This document shows, piece after piece, positions 9,280 to 19,570 of a DNA stretch of 64,000 nt. Each line of letters opens with the position of its first letter. The stretch's first letter is position 1. Under the pieces are notes generated by a model, which made no database searches, was not told the DNA's origin, and saw only the letters and a list, made by a program, of their open reading frames with translations. The translations under genes and the position numbers were made by a program. This stretch comes from Clytia hemisphaerica. Taxonomy: Eukaryota; Cnidaria; Hydrozoa; Leptothecata; Clytiidae. Location of the stretch: assembly GCA_902728285.1 (NCBI GenBank), contig CACVBU010000178.1:2046001-2110000 (forward strand). Reading direction: 5' to 3'.

Positions 9280-9953
9280 TTAGTGGTCTGGCTCGGTCTT
9301 GAATTTCCCTTTGAACAAACAGGCGTTCCATTTCTCGTTGAATTCCAATCCCTTTGGGCAAGCGATGCATCCGACAGTTTGTCCGTGGAAACAAGCGATG
9401 TATTGGTGTGGGTTGTGTGGGTCTTCAATGTTTCCACTGAAGTGTGGTCCACGGGCTGGGCATTTGTCTGGGCAAGCGAAGGTGGTGGCTGGGTGCCATT
9501 TTTGTGTGGTGACACAGTCGTCGTGTTTGCTGTACAAACATTGGTTGCAGTTTTCGCTGAATTCCAAGGACAATGGCCAGCAGGCTTGACAGTAAGCTAA
9601 TCCGTCTGAGCATTGGAGGAAGTAGTTTTTGTTGAGTCGTCCATAGTAGATGTATTGGAAGTTTCCGTCAGCTTTTCCATGACAGAGGGAGTCTGGGCAT
9701 GGGACAGCTGGTGGTGTGGTACCAGTTTCGGTTCCAACTTTGAGGGCAGCGGCAACTGTAATTGAAAAGAGATTGTTAATATTATTTTGTGGAGTTCTAA
9801 TGTGAAACAAATGCTCTAGTTTATACCTACAATAGAAAGGTACCTCGAAGAGATATGTTTAACAAAGGTTGAAATTACTGAAAATAAAAAATATCAAGAA
9901 TTTAGATTTAACTTACCAGCCAAGAGAGCAAGAGAGACAATGATAATCTTCAT
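9280..9953 (-). CDS. secreted two-domain chitin-binding (CBM14/peritrophin-A) protein, gene 2
   Basis: This is a complete extracellular chitin-binding protein of 170 residues in two exons: 9917-9953 (start ATG at 9953-9951) and 9280-9755, joined in phase 1 across a GTAAGT...TTACAG intron. Residues 1-16 (MKIIIVSLALLAVAAA) form a signal peptide. Domain 1, residues about 31-98, begins CPDSLCHGKADGNF and is divergent. Domain 2, residues about 110-165, is a canonical CBM14 with CPDKCPARGPHFSGN, HQYIACFHGQTVGCIACP and WNACLF. CBM14 domains bind chitin through a six-Cys fold; two domains suit cross-linking in a chitinous coat or matrix. A TATA box about 70 bp upstream and a short leader mark a compact promoter. 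The neighbour at 408-718 is a paralogue on the same strand. Open frames on the plus strand across this gene are antisense shadows. Confidence 0.93.
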
Positions 9954-10022
9954 TTTTTGGTTTGTTTTATGGTCAGTTGATGAGAATCGATCAAGTGATG
10001 CTGGACTTCTTGATGTCCTGGG

Positions 10023-10030
10023 TTTTTATA
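10023..10030 (-). promoter_or_regulatory. TATA box of CBM14 gene 2
   Basis: TATAAAAA on the minus strand lies about 70 bp upstream of the ATG at 9953. With a usual 25-30 bp spacing, transcription would start near 10000, leaving a leader of about 45 nt. This fits a strongly expressed secreted-protein gene. Position-based inference. Confidence 0.6.
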
Positions 10031-10284
10031 CATTTTCAGGTAATCTTAAAAAATTAGCTATGATATAACCATTCTAAAGCGAGATTAGAAGGGCTTAGAA
10101 CATATAGAATAATTGTAAGAGTATTATGATTTCACCTGTTTTTTTAATTCTTAAGATATTCTTAATTTCCTGTTCTTGTTATTCAGCTCAACCAAATTGT
10201 CAAACAGGATTTTTAGGTTGATGAAGATTATACTTGAATACTATACAAAGTAATATTTGTCTCGATATAATCTGTAGGGGAGTT

Positions 10285-10870
10285 TAAAAAAGTTATATAA
10301 CTTATGATAGAATTCGAATTAAAAGTCCAAATCTTTGTTTTGTTTGCCATTTTTCAACAAATAGTTCAATTTGAACATATTGTATATTGTTGAAAAGATA
10401 ATCGAGAGCACTTTAATTTTCAAGGAAAATAAGTCAAAAAATTAAAGAAAATGAAGATTAAAGATGAAAAAAGAAAAAAATGGACTTTTGATTCTTTGGC
10501 ACTAGAAATTTCATTTTTGGTACGGGGTTACTTTTAAGACTCCTGATTTCAGCTGCGTAGTTCTTTTCCGAAAATTTCTTGCGACGAAGGTTACAACCTC
10601 TAGAAAGTAGCTCGTTTTTGCTGTTTTCTCATTTCAATGGTCGATCTTCTAAGACATAACTTTCTATGTAATAATTTCATGTTAGAAATAATTGTATATG
10701 TGAAATCAGAAGTACTTTAGATGGCGGTTTTGTGCTATAGTTACAAAGATAATAAGGTGTGGAATATTGTCAAAAAAAGAAAAGAAAGTTCAAAAAAGTT
10801 CAAAACTGAAGATGAAAAGTGAAGAAGAATAAAGTCAACTTCTTGTAGAATAGTGCTATGATCTTTATTT
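10285..10870. repeat. possible diverged copy of the AGTCTGTCTCA foldback family
   Basis: TATGATAGAATTCGAATTAA and, about 400 bp on, TGTGGAATATTGTCAAAAA with GATGAAAAGTGAAGAAGAA resemble inner parts of the arms at 19885-20573. The ends are not preserved, so this is a weak call. Confidence 0.35.
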
Positions 10871-11340
10871 TTATATCAGAAACTCTTTGATCTTAGTATC
10901 TCTTAAATGCGAAATTCGAAAAATATTTGTTAAGTCAAAGGATTCCAGTTGTAATCACATTTGAAAAGTCTAATTTTTATAGATCCTATTTTTGTTTACT
11001 GCAAGCCTTCCAGGAGAGAGCCTTCCTGATTTTGAGAAGGCTTTCTGAGCTGTAGCGTGGTGGGTCGACCAAATTTGAGCCAAACTGGGGGAGGCAATTT
11101 TTGAAAGTTGGATTTTGGTGCTAGAGAGAACCAAAGTAAAATATGTTTGCAAAATTAGGAGAGCGAAGCGAGCACGAAAGATTTTTCAATTTTTCGCGTT
11201 GAGAACTGCTTAATCACGAAAAAGAAACGTCGAAAAGAGTCGGTAAAAGAGTGTAATCACAGAACATGATACGAATTTATCTCTTTAAACAGTATATTTT
11301 GGCTCAGGCTTAATTTTTTGAAATTTCCAGGCTTAAATGC
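10871..11340. other. intergenic DNA with repeat fragments
   Basis: Contains TAGCGTGGTGGGTCGACC, similar to the end word of the repeat at 3812, and GAGAGCGAAGCGAGCACG, a G-rich palindromic-looking word. No gene was recognised. Confidence 0.4.
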
Positions 11341-11359
11341 CCGATTTCAACGACGGCAT

Positions 11360-11765
11360 GTTCCGCCAAAAAATGGCTTTCCAAATCGGACTCTTACAGT
11401 GCAGCCCTTAAGTAGTGAAAAGGTACCTTTACAGTGCATTTTACTGAAAGTTTCTGACCCTTGCAGTGTAGTTTGATTTCGTATCTTATTTTTCTGAAGC
11501 CACTTGAAAATGAGCCTGAGATATCGACACAATGTACAAACCAAATCGAAATGGGTGCGAGTCAAAACTATAAACATACCTCAGATTTCTAATCAGACTT
11601 GACAGCCCCCAAACACACGCTTACAGTTTATCCAGCTAAAGGAAGACCCTTGTAGTGCACTCTATCAAAAGTACAACCTTACAGTGCATTTTGAGGGTCT
11701 CGAAAACCCTACCCTTAAGGGCGGCACATGGGTCGGACCATAAGTTATAGGTGCCCCCTGGGCTG
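11360..11765 (+). repeat. spaced-motif array E2 (CCCTTACAGTGCA)
   Basis: Six versions of (A)CCCTTACAGTGCA start near 11391, 11426, 11458, 11647, 11676 and 11711, separated by unrelated sequence. The left shoulder, GTTCCGCCAAAAAATGGC and AAATCGGACTCTTAC, matches the reverse complement of the right shoulder of E3 (16129-16475), so the two are copies of one element in opposite orientation. The right edge has AGGTGCCCCCTGGG, a shortened form of the C-run end of E3. Confidence 0.65.
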
Positions 11766-11784
11766 ACATGCTCTTTCAGTGTTC

Positions 11785-13420
11785 TTAATATAATAATAAT
11801 AACATAAATACTCAAACATTTTCTCTTTCCAAGCTAGACCGATGTTTTCTTTAAACTCTATATTGTAGATGATTTAACTACTTTTTCAGGTAGGCTATTC
11901 CTCTGTTGAGTGCCCCGATAGTAAAAACAGTTGCTCTGGGGTCCACTGACACCATTGTTCCCGAAAATTGCTTACCAGTTCAGAATACTGTGTTTGTGTT
12001 TTTTTTTCAGTTTCGCGCGTTGACCAAATAACTTTGGCATATTCTAGGTGAGGCCTGACAAATGTTATGTAAAGTTTACGGAATAATTCAGGAGTGAGAT
12101 ACGTGAAGACCAGCCATTGAGTTTACCTTTTTTACTTGGTTTGATATATGTTGGTCGAATGAGAGATTTTGGTCAAAGATAACTCCGAGATCCTTTTCGA
12201 ATTGTACATGTTTTAGTAAATTTCCTCTGAGTGTGTATTGATGTACATGATTAATTATATTCGGCTTACTTAACGTTAGTACATGACATTTTTCGGGATG
12301 AAATTTTCAAAGCCACGTATCTGACCATTGCTGTAGTCGATCGATGTCCTCCTGGATTATAAGTGCGTCTTCAATTGATTCTACTCTATTGACAAGTTCA
12401 GTGTCGTGTCAGCAAATAGAAAGAGTTGTGATTTAATTGAATCTGGTAAATCGTTGATGTAAAGAACGAAAAGGGTAGGCCCTAGGACACTACCTTGGGG
12501 TACTCCACTAAGAAATAATTGTTTTTTGGATTCAACTCATTTACTTTAACTATCTAAAATCCATCCTTCAAGAAGTATCTCTGATCCATTCAAGCAACTT
12601 ATTCCGTAGGCTTCTAATTTGATTAAGAGCCTTTGGTGGGGAACTGAGTCGAATGCCTTTATGCAAAGTCAAAGTATACTGCGTCAACAGCTTTACCGTT
12701 AGCAATGTCTTCGGTACACACATCTAGATAGTTTAGCAGTTGTGTTACTGTTGATTGGCGATTGATAAAACCATGTTGCTTGTTAGAAAGTAGTTTCTCT
12801 TGCTCTAGATGTGACATAATGTGGGTTTTGAGAATCTTTTCCGTCATTCGACACACAATGGATGTCAGGCTAATCGGACGGTAGTTTTCCGCTATATTTT
12901 TGTTTCCTTTTTTGTAAACAGGTGATACATTAGCATGCTTCCAGTCGTTTGGAAGACAACTTTCGTTGAGAGATTTTGTCATTATAAGGAAAAGTGGTTC
13001 TGCAATATATTCAGCGAGCTCCTTTAGCATCCTCGGGTGAAGTTCATCTGGACCCATTGATTTGTTTGGATTTAACGCCTTGAGTTCCTTTTTTATAGTT
13101 TCATAGTATATTTATCTCTACTTCTTTATCCGTCCTGGAATAGAATTCAGGGAGTTGTTCAAGTGGCTCACGTGTAAAGACACTACAGAATTGGCTCTGG
13201 AGTATGTTGGCTTTACTTTTGTCATCATATTTGATCGAATTTCCATTATTAGGGGTTTCGAGGAGAGGTTGTATTGCCGTTCTTGCTTGCGTACATATTT
13301 CCAGAATCTTTTTGGGTTTGTTTTTGATTGTTTGCTGATCTTTTTTTCGAACTCTCTCTTGGAGTGAGTCAGGGCTCTATTAGCGGCGTTGCGCCATCTT
13401 ACGTACTCTCTTCTACTTCT
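11785..13420 (-). pseudogene. decayed CR1/jockey-like LINE reverse transcriptase, 5'-truncated
   Basis: Minus-strand reverse transcriptase relic of a non-LTR retrotransposon. The best frame (13057-12659) reads GPDELHPRMLKELA, PVYKKGNKNIAENYRPISL and KQHGFINRQST. A one-base frame change follows, giving KAFDSVPHQRL, then [11 protein letters not shown]. The catalytic F-A-D-D region near 12405 is split by another shift, after which [14 protein letters not shown] continues. N-terminal coding remnants (KREFEKKISKQSKTN) reach about 13400. A (TAA)n-like tail lies at about 11788-11806. Several shifts and stops make it inactive. Clade assignment rests on motif resemblance only. Confidence 0.85.
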
Positions 13421-13429
13421 ACTTATTTT

Positions 13430-13660
13430 TTGGCACTTTGACTCTCAAATTGTTCTTATCCTGCTCTTATCTTTAGGGTGAAATTGAGAGTTTTTAGGCG
13501 TTATACCCAATTTTTACTACTTTAACCTAAATTGCTTGAAATTTAGTAATTTCAGGCGTAGCATTGTTCTTAAATTATCCTTATTGCCCCTTATTTTTTG
13601 GCGTTTTTGAGCCTTACTGTTCTTATAAAATTGTGCTTATAAAATAAAAAACACGTTCTT
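13430..13660. repeat. TTGTTCTTA-type dispersed repeat
   Basis: Shares TTTCAGGCGTAGCATTGTTC, TTATTTTTTGGCG and TTCTTATAAAATTG with the copy near 770-990. It lies directly upstream of the LINE relic. Confidence 0.5.
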
Positions 13661-14353
13661 TATTTTTTTAAATAATGTTATGAGAGAAACTAAAATTCTT
13701 TTCCCTGATAAAGGATTTTCGGCTGCTTTCTTGGTAAAGATTATATAGAAACGTAACGGAAGAGACGTGTGGTAATGTAATTTTTGGTAAAGTAAATAAT
13801 CTAACCGCCACCAAAATTTTCCACTAATAGTAGGCCACGATTCAATAAGGTATTTTGGAAATCCCTTTATTCATTGAGCTAAATTATTTTAGATTTTCAA
13901 ATATTACATTCTTGAATAGCCCTTCTCAATAAATAAAGAGACTTTGCAAAACACTGTATTAGAGTTGAGGTAGACAGGAGACCCATCCTGTATTTTTATA
14001 ATATTTAGATATATACAGGACGGGTACGAGATGTGAGGCCGATTTCTGGTTCAAAAAATTTACAGTGGGAAATTCGAATTTAGCGCTGTCCTCACTTTTT
14101 CTAAGAAAGTGTGACCAGTGAAAGAATAACAGAATTTGATTGGCTGTGTTTTTAACCGTCTTTAGGATCTGGGAAATTCAAACTCACAGCCCAAACCATG
14201 CTATATATTTTGCTATCAGTATATAAAATAAAAAATCATAGCATGGAATCTCCAGGCTAGTGTTGAGGTGGGTCAAAATGACGAAACATTATTATGAATT
14301 TTACATATTTAAACAAATTGAACGATTAAATGTACAAAAATTAAGTTATTAAT
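13661..14353. other. 3' flank of the fibrinogen-related gene
   Basis: AT-rich with no recognised gene. A short hairpin pairing CCATGCTAT with ATAGCATGG lies at about 14196-14246. Confidence 0.45.
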
Positions 14354-14359
14354 TTTATT
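14354..14359 (-). terminator. poly(A) signal of the fibrinogen-related gene
   Basis: AATAAA on the minus strand, about 48 nt past the stop codon at 14407-14409. Confidence 0.55.
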
Positions 14360-14406
14360 TTTGGTGCATAAAAAGTGGCAAATAATTATACGAAGACCAA
14401 TTTTTT

Positions 14407-15381
14407 TCATTCATTATTTGCGATTCGAATAGCCATTTCAAAGGTTTTCAGGCAATAGTCCCTCCCCTTGAAATCGTACCAATGTAAGGATCTTTTATAT
14501 ACACAATCAGATTGATTGCTGTAATATTTTCCATTTGGTGTAATCACTGCACAGTAAAAGTACCAAAAACCAGCAAGTCTATCAGCTGCGCAATTGTCAG
14601 TTCCCATGTCGTTATCAAATTCTTGTGTACTAAAATACATATTGTTATGACGAAGGAAATTATCCTTATGTTGTGAATTTCCCGAGAAAAAATTGCCTGT
14701 GTGAAGCTTATATTTATTTTCTTCGTTTTCAACTGTGAAGCCTTTGTAAACAACATGTGTGGATTCGCCTTCAAAAGATGTAGCCGAAATCTTGAGATAA
14801 ACGGTTCTATTTTGCATTGATGTCAAGAAATGAATGTCATCATTCCCTAACCAATATTCACTTTCTGGTTCTCCAAAACCTGTTTTGTATCCTGACCAAT
14901 ATTGATTAAAGTCAACAGAACCGTCAATTCTCTTTTGAATGACTGTCCAACCTTCGCTATTCACATCATCCATGGTGCAATAAACATCTCTTTGTTTTCC
15001 ATTGAAAGTGATTTCATAGACACCACTGTTCTTGTAATCACTTTTGAACCAATCATCACAATCTATGTATGGTTGTTCTGCGTTATATAATATACTACCA
15101 AGCTTGGAGACCAAATGATCGGATATACTTCTGATCAATCCATAAAGCTTGCAACTCCATACATCTGTAGACGTTGTCATTAACTTTTCATATTCAATAT
15201 AATGACACTTGATGACAATGCATTTACGAAAACAAAAATCAAAATGTGTTGATTCCATTTCATGCATAGGTATTGGTTGTCCAGAGATTTCCACATTTCT
15301 ACCAACAAACCGGAAAGGGACTAGCCCACATTCAATTCCTTGTGAATTGAAAGTTAAGAGGTATAATAAAGTTATCAGCAT
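14407..15381 (-). CDS. secreted PAN-like + fibrinogen-related domain protein (FReD), intronless
   Basis: Extracellular lectin-like protein of 324 residues in one exon. MLITLLYLLTF begins a signal peptide (1-about 17). A Cys-containing PAN/apple-like module (about 18-85; FCFRKCIVIKC, WSCKLYG) precedes a full fibrinogen C-terminal domain (about 105-324). Diagnostic FReD features are DCDDWF at the start, GWTVIQKRIDGSVDFN, FGEPESEYWLGND, the Ca-site region FDNDMGTDNCA, and a closing segment with KTFEMAIRI. FReDs bind acetylated sugars or protein partners in innate recognition and adhesion. The frame extends 39 codons upstream to 15498, but that part overlaps a dispersed TTGTTCTTA repeat and would bury the signal peptide, so 15381 is preferred. 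Lack of introns could reflect retroposition; no target duplication was found. Ligand unknown. Confidence 0.9.
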   Translation of the reverse strand: MLITLLYLLTFNSQGIECGLVPFRFVGRNVEISGQPIPMHEMESTHFDFCFRKCIVIKCHYIEYEKLMTTSTDVWSCKLYGLIRSISDHLVSKLGSILYNAEQPYIDCDDWFKSDYKNSGVYEITFNGKQRDVYCTMDDVNSEGWTVIQKRIDGSVDFNQYWSGYKTGFGEPESEYWLGNDDIHFLTSMQNRTVYLKISATSFEGESTHVVYKGFTVENEENKYKLHTGNFFSGNSQHKDNFLRHNNMYFSTQEFDNDMGTDNCAADRLAGFWYFYCAVITPNGKYYSNQSDCVYKRSLHWYDFKGRDYCLKTFEMAIRIANNE

Positions 15382-15481
15382 CGTGAAAAATGACTGCTTT
15401 CCTTTAAAATTGATTTCTGCGAAGAAGATTTCATGCAAATTTGTTCTCAACTTGTTCCAAAATAGTTTTAAGCCTTGAAAT

Positions 15482-15645
15482 GTTCTTATTTTCGCCATTT
15501 TTTTGGGTATTTTTGTCCATTTTTCTAAGAAATTGGGTGTTATAGAGTTCGCGAAGCTTTAAAATGTTCTTGACTTGTTCTTAACATTTTGGCAATCGAA
15601 GCCTTATGTTGTTATACAGTTTGTTCTCATAAAAAAGAACGTGTA
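15482..15645. repeat. TTGTTCTTA-type dispersed repeat upstream of FReD gene
   Basis: Contains CTTGTTCTTAACATTTTGGC and TACAGTTTGTTCTCATAAAA. The same words occur at about 49390-49460 inside the first intron within the PI4KB coding region, and partly near 770-990. It probably supplies the upstream flank, and possibly the promoter, of the FReD gene. Confidence 0.55.
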
Positions 15646-16128
15646 AGTTTACGAAATCATTTCTACGGATACTAGTAATGAATAAAAATTGAATAATTAA
15701 TTTAATCCTTTCAATTCTAAATTTAACTATGCAGAGTCATTCTGATGGACATACATATTTATCTTTGATGAAACTAACCAAAATTTCACGTACAGAGCTA
15801 GAGTTGCTAAGCATTCTAGCTCAATGAATATATGGTTTATTATTCATTAACTTATTAGGAAAATAAATAATTTCCAATTTTTCATTGTTTATCCTCTTCC
15901 TCTTTATTAAAAAATATTCGCAAACCTCACTGGGCTTCATCATGTTTGAGGCTCCAGGCTGCTCCCAATGTTTTATGCAGTCCCCAGGCTAAAAAAATGA
16001 AAAATGAACAATATCAACTGAATTATTGATTCATGAATCGTTATTCATGACTAATGTTGTTAATTTACCAGTTCCAGGCTCAGCTTTAATCGATTATAAA
16101 TTATAGACACTATTTGTTCAGGATAACG
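15646..16128. other. AT-rich intergenic sequence
   Basis: No gene was seen. Several CAGGCT-containing words (TCCAGGCTGC, CCCCAGGCT, TTCCAGGCTCAGC) suggest decayed repeat pieces. Confidence 0.4.
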
Positions 16129-16475
16129 CCCGGGGGGGGGGGGGGGGCACTCAAGGTAAATAACCTACCAGACGTTCGGCCCTTAAGGGTAGGTTTTTCA
16201 TAGTTCAGCTAGTGCACTGTAAGGGTAGGAAATTACAAAACTGCATTGAACTGCACTGTAAGGGTAGGAAATTGTGATAAAAGGCCAATTTTTTGGTAAA
16301 ATTGGCACAAAATTGGTCAAATTCGGAGGAAAAATTCCACATTTTCTTGGAAAATTGCACTGTAAGGGTATCATTTTTCATGGAAATTCACTGCACTGTA
16401 AGGGTCCGATTTTACAAGCCAAATTTTGGGCCGAACGTATGGTCGTTTCCAGATCGAGTGCCCCCCCCCCCCCGG
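16129..16475. mobile_element. spaced-motif element E3 with G/C-run inverted ends
   Basis: The left end is CCCGGGG... followed by a long G run and GCACTC; the right end is GAGTGC plus a long C run and CGG, its inverse. GGATAACG and GGATAATG flank it as a near-perfect 8-bp direct repeat (16121-16128, 16476-16483). Inside, TGCACTGTAAGGGT(A) occurs at 16213, 16252, 16356 and 16392, with a related AAGGGTAGG near 16185. It looks like a complete non-coding mobile unit, and the motifs resemble subterminal transposase-binding repeats. Confidence 0.65.
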
Positions 16476-16500
16476 GGATAATGCATCCTTTAACTTTTGA

Positions 16501-16782
16501 CACCCCTGTGTTACAAACCAGTTGGAGCCCAGCCCCACTGAAAAATTTGACTCAAAATTTTGTCCCCGGTGGGAAACTATTCTGGAATTTTAGTCTCACT
16601 GGTAAATTGACTTTGCTTTCATCCCCTCCCAAAAGTAAATGATTAAAGATTGCACTCCAAAACCATCTGCACTTGATTTTTTAACCTTAGAACAATACAG
16701 TTTCTATCCCCATTGGGATTTCAATAGGAATTTTTATCCCTAATGAGGAAAAAAATTCCACCGGGGCTGTGAAACAGGGGTG
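16501..16782 (+). mobile_element. MITE-A copy (CACCCCTGT...ACAGGGGTG), full length
   Basis: 282 bp with inverted ends CACCCCTGTGTTACA and TGTGAAACAGGGGTG. Internal words such as TGTCCCCGGTGGGAAA and TCTATCCCCATTGGG recur every 30-40 bp, as in the other copies. It joins R2 directly at 16783. Confidence 0.8.
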
Positions 16783-16917
16783 TTTTTGCCACCGCAGGAA
16801 GCCTAAAGCTTCCGAGGATGGCATTCATAGCTTCACGCATAAGGAAGTTGGGCAAACATCTCATAATTTTGCGCGCGTTTTTCAGTATTTTAGTTCCGGT
16901 TAAATGGTGTACCGGTA
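16783..16917 (+). repeat. R2 repeat adjoining MITE-A
   Basis: TTTTTGCCACCGCAGGAAGC, GGCATTCATAGCTTCACGC and GGTTAAATGGTGTACCGGTA match 7046-7189 and, less well, 1632-1745. Confidence 0.65.
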
Positions 16918-17563
16918 ACATTCTTAGTTTGACTGTATTTCTATATTTATCATCATTAAAAACACTTTTCCGGATTTTTTTTGATCTGATTACCCATTTT
17001 CAAAGCTTTCAATGTCTTTTTTTATTACCTCAGGGAGTCGAATTAAGGGAAATTCCTTTTTTTGTTGGGAAATTCCCTATTTAAACCACAAGTAGTTATT
17101 AACCGCCTCTGACCAGGTCAAATTAGAAATTTTTATCCTTTCATAAACATGTCGTTTGACTATTACAGTAAAATGGCAGTTTAGTACAGTAGCGTTTAGT
17201 ATGCTATGAACAAACCATAATATACCATTAATTTGGTAATAAAAGAGATGATAAAAATAAACAGATAAATAACTTTACCTTATCTCTATAAGAAGATATT
17301 TCTGAGATGGACACAAATTGCTAATATTTGTAGACTAAATTTTGCTTCAGATGAGATGCCATTCTAACAGAAGTAACGGCTATAAGTAACATTTCTTTCC
17401 AAATTCAACAATTTATTTGATCGTTCTTCTGCGGTGGCACTTTAATGAAAATTATGGCTAGTTTAATGTTACACCAGCTTATTTGTTTGAGAGTTGACGA
17501 ATTGGATAACAAATAAATTGCAAATTGCAAATATTTCCTGACTTTTTCGCAAAGCATACGTAA
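16918..17563. other. AT-rich intergenic sequence
   Basis: No coding frame or repeat was recognised. Confidence 0.45.
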
Positions 17564-17747
17564 TACACCTTATCAACCGTAGCCGCCAATTACCGTGCGG
17601 GCATTTTTTTGTCCGTTTTACCACCCTACAATAACCTACCCAGTCTTTTGGTACCTAAAGACAATAGAAAACAAGTGTAAAAAAGTTGGTAAGTTATATA
17701 AAAAAGTGGCACGCGCCTGAACGAGCGGCTGTGGTCGAAAAAGTGTA
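17564..17747. mobile_element. diverged copy of the TACACCTTTTCGACCG MITE
   Basis: Starts TACACCTTATCAACCGTAGC and ends TGGTCGAAAAAGTGTA. TTTTACCACCCTA and AAAGACAATAGAAAA are shared with 4480-4659. The right arm has decayed. Confidence 0.75.
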
Positions 17748-18574
17748 TAGTGGTCATAATAATTGGTAATAAAGGGAAATTCCCAACAATGCATGGCACC
17801 TAAAATGTAAACTGTAAATGTAATTATTGACAATTTTTCCTGAAATACTTTTGATATTGGATTGAAACTTATACCATAGTTTCAAAATGGGAATTACATA
17901 AATCATTATGTAATTATGCAGGTTTGTGGTACATAAATGATGTAGGTTTGGTTTAACCCTAAGTATGCTCATGAGCCATAGTGAAAAAATAGGGAAATCA
18001 ATTTCGTACCATAGCTATACTGCTCGTAGCAAGTGCCACTATTTTTAACAAAAATTTAAAAGAATTTAAAGTCTTTCATTTTACTGATGGACGTGATACA
18101 GTCGTGTGCGTTATCAGATTTATCAAAAAGCGAGCTAAGGGACTGGAATCGAGTTTGAGCTACAATCCAAAATATATTGTGTGAATCTATGAGTGCCTCT
18201 TCACTCAAAAGTTTTGTACATGTTCGTAATGTTCCTATGTTAATAGCTATGATAATATTCCACTCCTGTTTGTCTTTTCAACAAGCACAACAACGCCATC
18301 TAATTCGGATTCTATCAAAAGTTAGAGCCTATTTTGTGTATGTACATTATACAATGATGTTAAATTGTCCTGCTAAAGGTCTATGGGTCGAAAGTCGTGT
18401 GGATCATACCCGTCAGCTCACACTTAGTACTATACTCATTTAAACTTTTTTGTCTGAACGCGCCCCCATTGCTTATATTAATTTCATGGCTAAACGAAAA
18501 CTAAACTTGCTCGTAAGCTTGTCGTGAACAACTTTTTGTCCTCTCCAATTTAATACTTGAGCGACTCTTTGGCT
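17748..18574. other. AT-rich intergenic sequence
   Basis: An 88-codon frame (18177-18443) and two shorter minus-strand frames show no protein features and are not called genes. Confidence 0.45.
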
Positions 18575-18578
18575 TTAA

Positions 18579-19141
18579 GGGCTCTAACCATAGTCGAAAA
18601 ATTGACTTTGGTATTTGAACGCAAAGTTATATTTTAGGTTTTTTAACACTTTCAACAAAGAATTTCCTTTATAAATTGCTTTTTAGTCAAATCCCTTAAG
18701 AGTAATTAAGAATTTAATTGCAAAAATGACGATATGAACTTTAAAAAGACGTTAATATTAGTGCATTACCTTCTTTTATAAAAAGTTTCAATGCGTAAAT
18801 AAACCTTTTTGTTTCGAAGTTTTTTCAAACTGTCCGCAAAGAATTGAACTGTTTTAAATCTTTCGGAAAACTTTTCTAAATCAATGCATCAAAAGCTATG
18901 GCTGTTTTTCTATGAAAACTTGGGATGAAAAATTGGTCAAAGGGCACTATTTTCAAGATTTTGAGACAAATAAGCTTTTAGAAAAATTTTCCGAAATTAT
19001 ATTTTTAGTTCGGTAAAAGATACACCATCTACCGCAAAAAAAAATTCAAAATATTTTTTCTTCGTCGAAAATAAGCACTTCAAAGTTGAAATACTCTTCT
19101 TCGCAAAAGTCTTCATTTTCTTTTTCATCAAATTTTTTCAT
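18579..19141 (+). mobile_element. right-truncated copy of the TTAA-flanked piggyBac-like element
   Basis: TTAA at 18575-18578 precedes GGGCTCTAACCATAGTC. The body follows 4798-5400 closely (TTAAGAGTAATTAAGAAT, ACTGTCCGCAAAGAATTGAA, GATACACCATCTACCGC), then homology stops near 19141. The right TIR is missing. Confidence 0.8.
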
Positions 19142-19564
19142 TATTTATTATTACGAAGTTATTGATTGTTAATTTTTAGAAACGTAAAACAATTTCCGAC
19201 AAGAAAACCGCAAGAAAGGCAGTTTTGAAATTTTTTACCGTACAGCACCGAAATTTTCTTGAGAAAAAGACAAGGAATTTGAGCGGTAGAGAGATTGCGT
19301 GTTTGAACTTCACCACTTGTAGTGGTGTCCTTTAAGAGGCTCCTAAGCGGTTTGAGTAATGATGTGATAGGGACAGAGTGAAGAATAGCTTAAAAAGGAG
19401 ATCTAAAGAGTATAACGTATTTAGAGATGATAGATTCTAATCCCCAATTTTGTCTCAAAACATCTTCTGTAAATAGAGCTTCTTAAACACGGTGATAAAC
19501 AAGATATCTTTTAAAATGAAAATAATTCGTATAAAGTCTTACGTAAGATCAAGTTAAGAACAAT
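19142..19564. other. intergenic DNA
   Basis: No gene or repeat was recognised. Confidence 0.4.
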
Positions 19565-19570
19565 TTTAAG

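Noticed and set aside
9181-9600. 139-codon plus-strand frame
   Set aside because: It is the antisense shadow of the CBM14 gene, whose minus-strand reading has the Cys pattern and splice sites.
15382-15498. Upstream 39-codon extension of the fibrinogen-related protein
   Set aside because: It lies in a dispersed repeat and would place the signal peptide internally. The Met at 15381 gives a proper signal peptide.
16129-16475. Repeated motif with spacers resembling a CRISPR array
   Set aside because: Spacing is irregular (36-104 bp), motifs are only 13-14 bp, and the setting is an animal genome with no cas genes.
18177-18443. 88-codon plus-strand frame
   Set aside because: No homology, no splice or promoter context, and typical chance length for AT-rich DNA with lenient starts.
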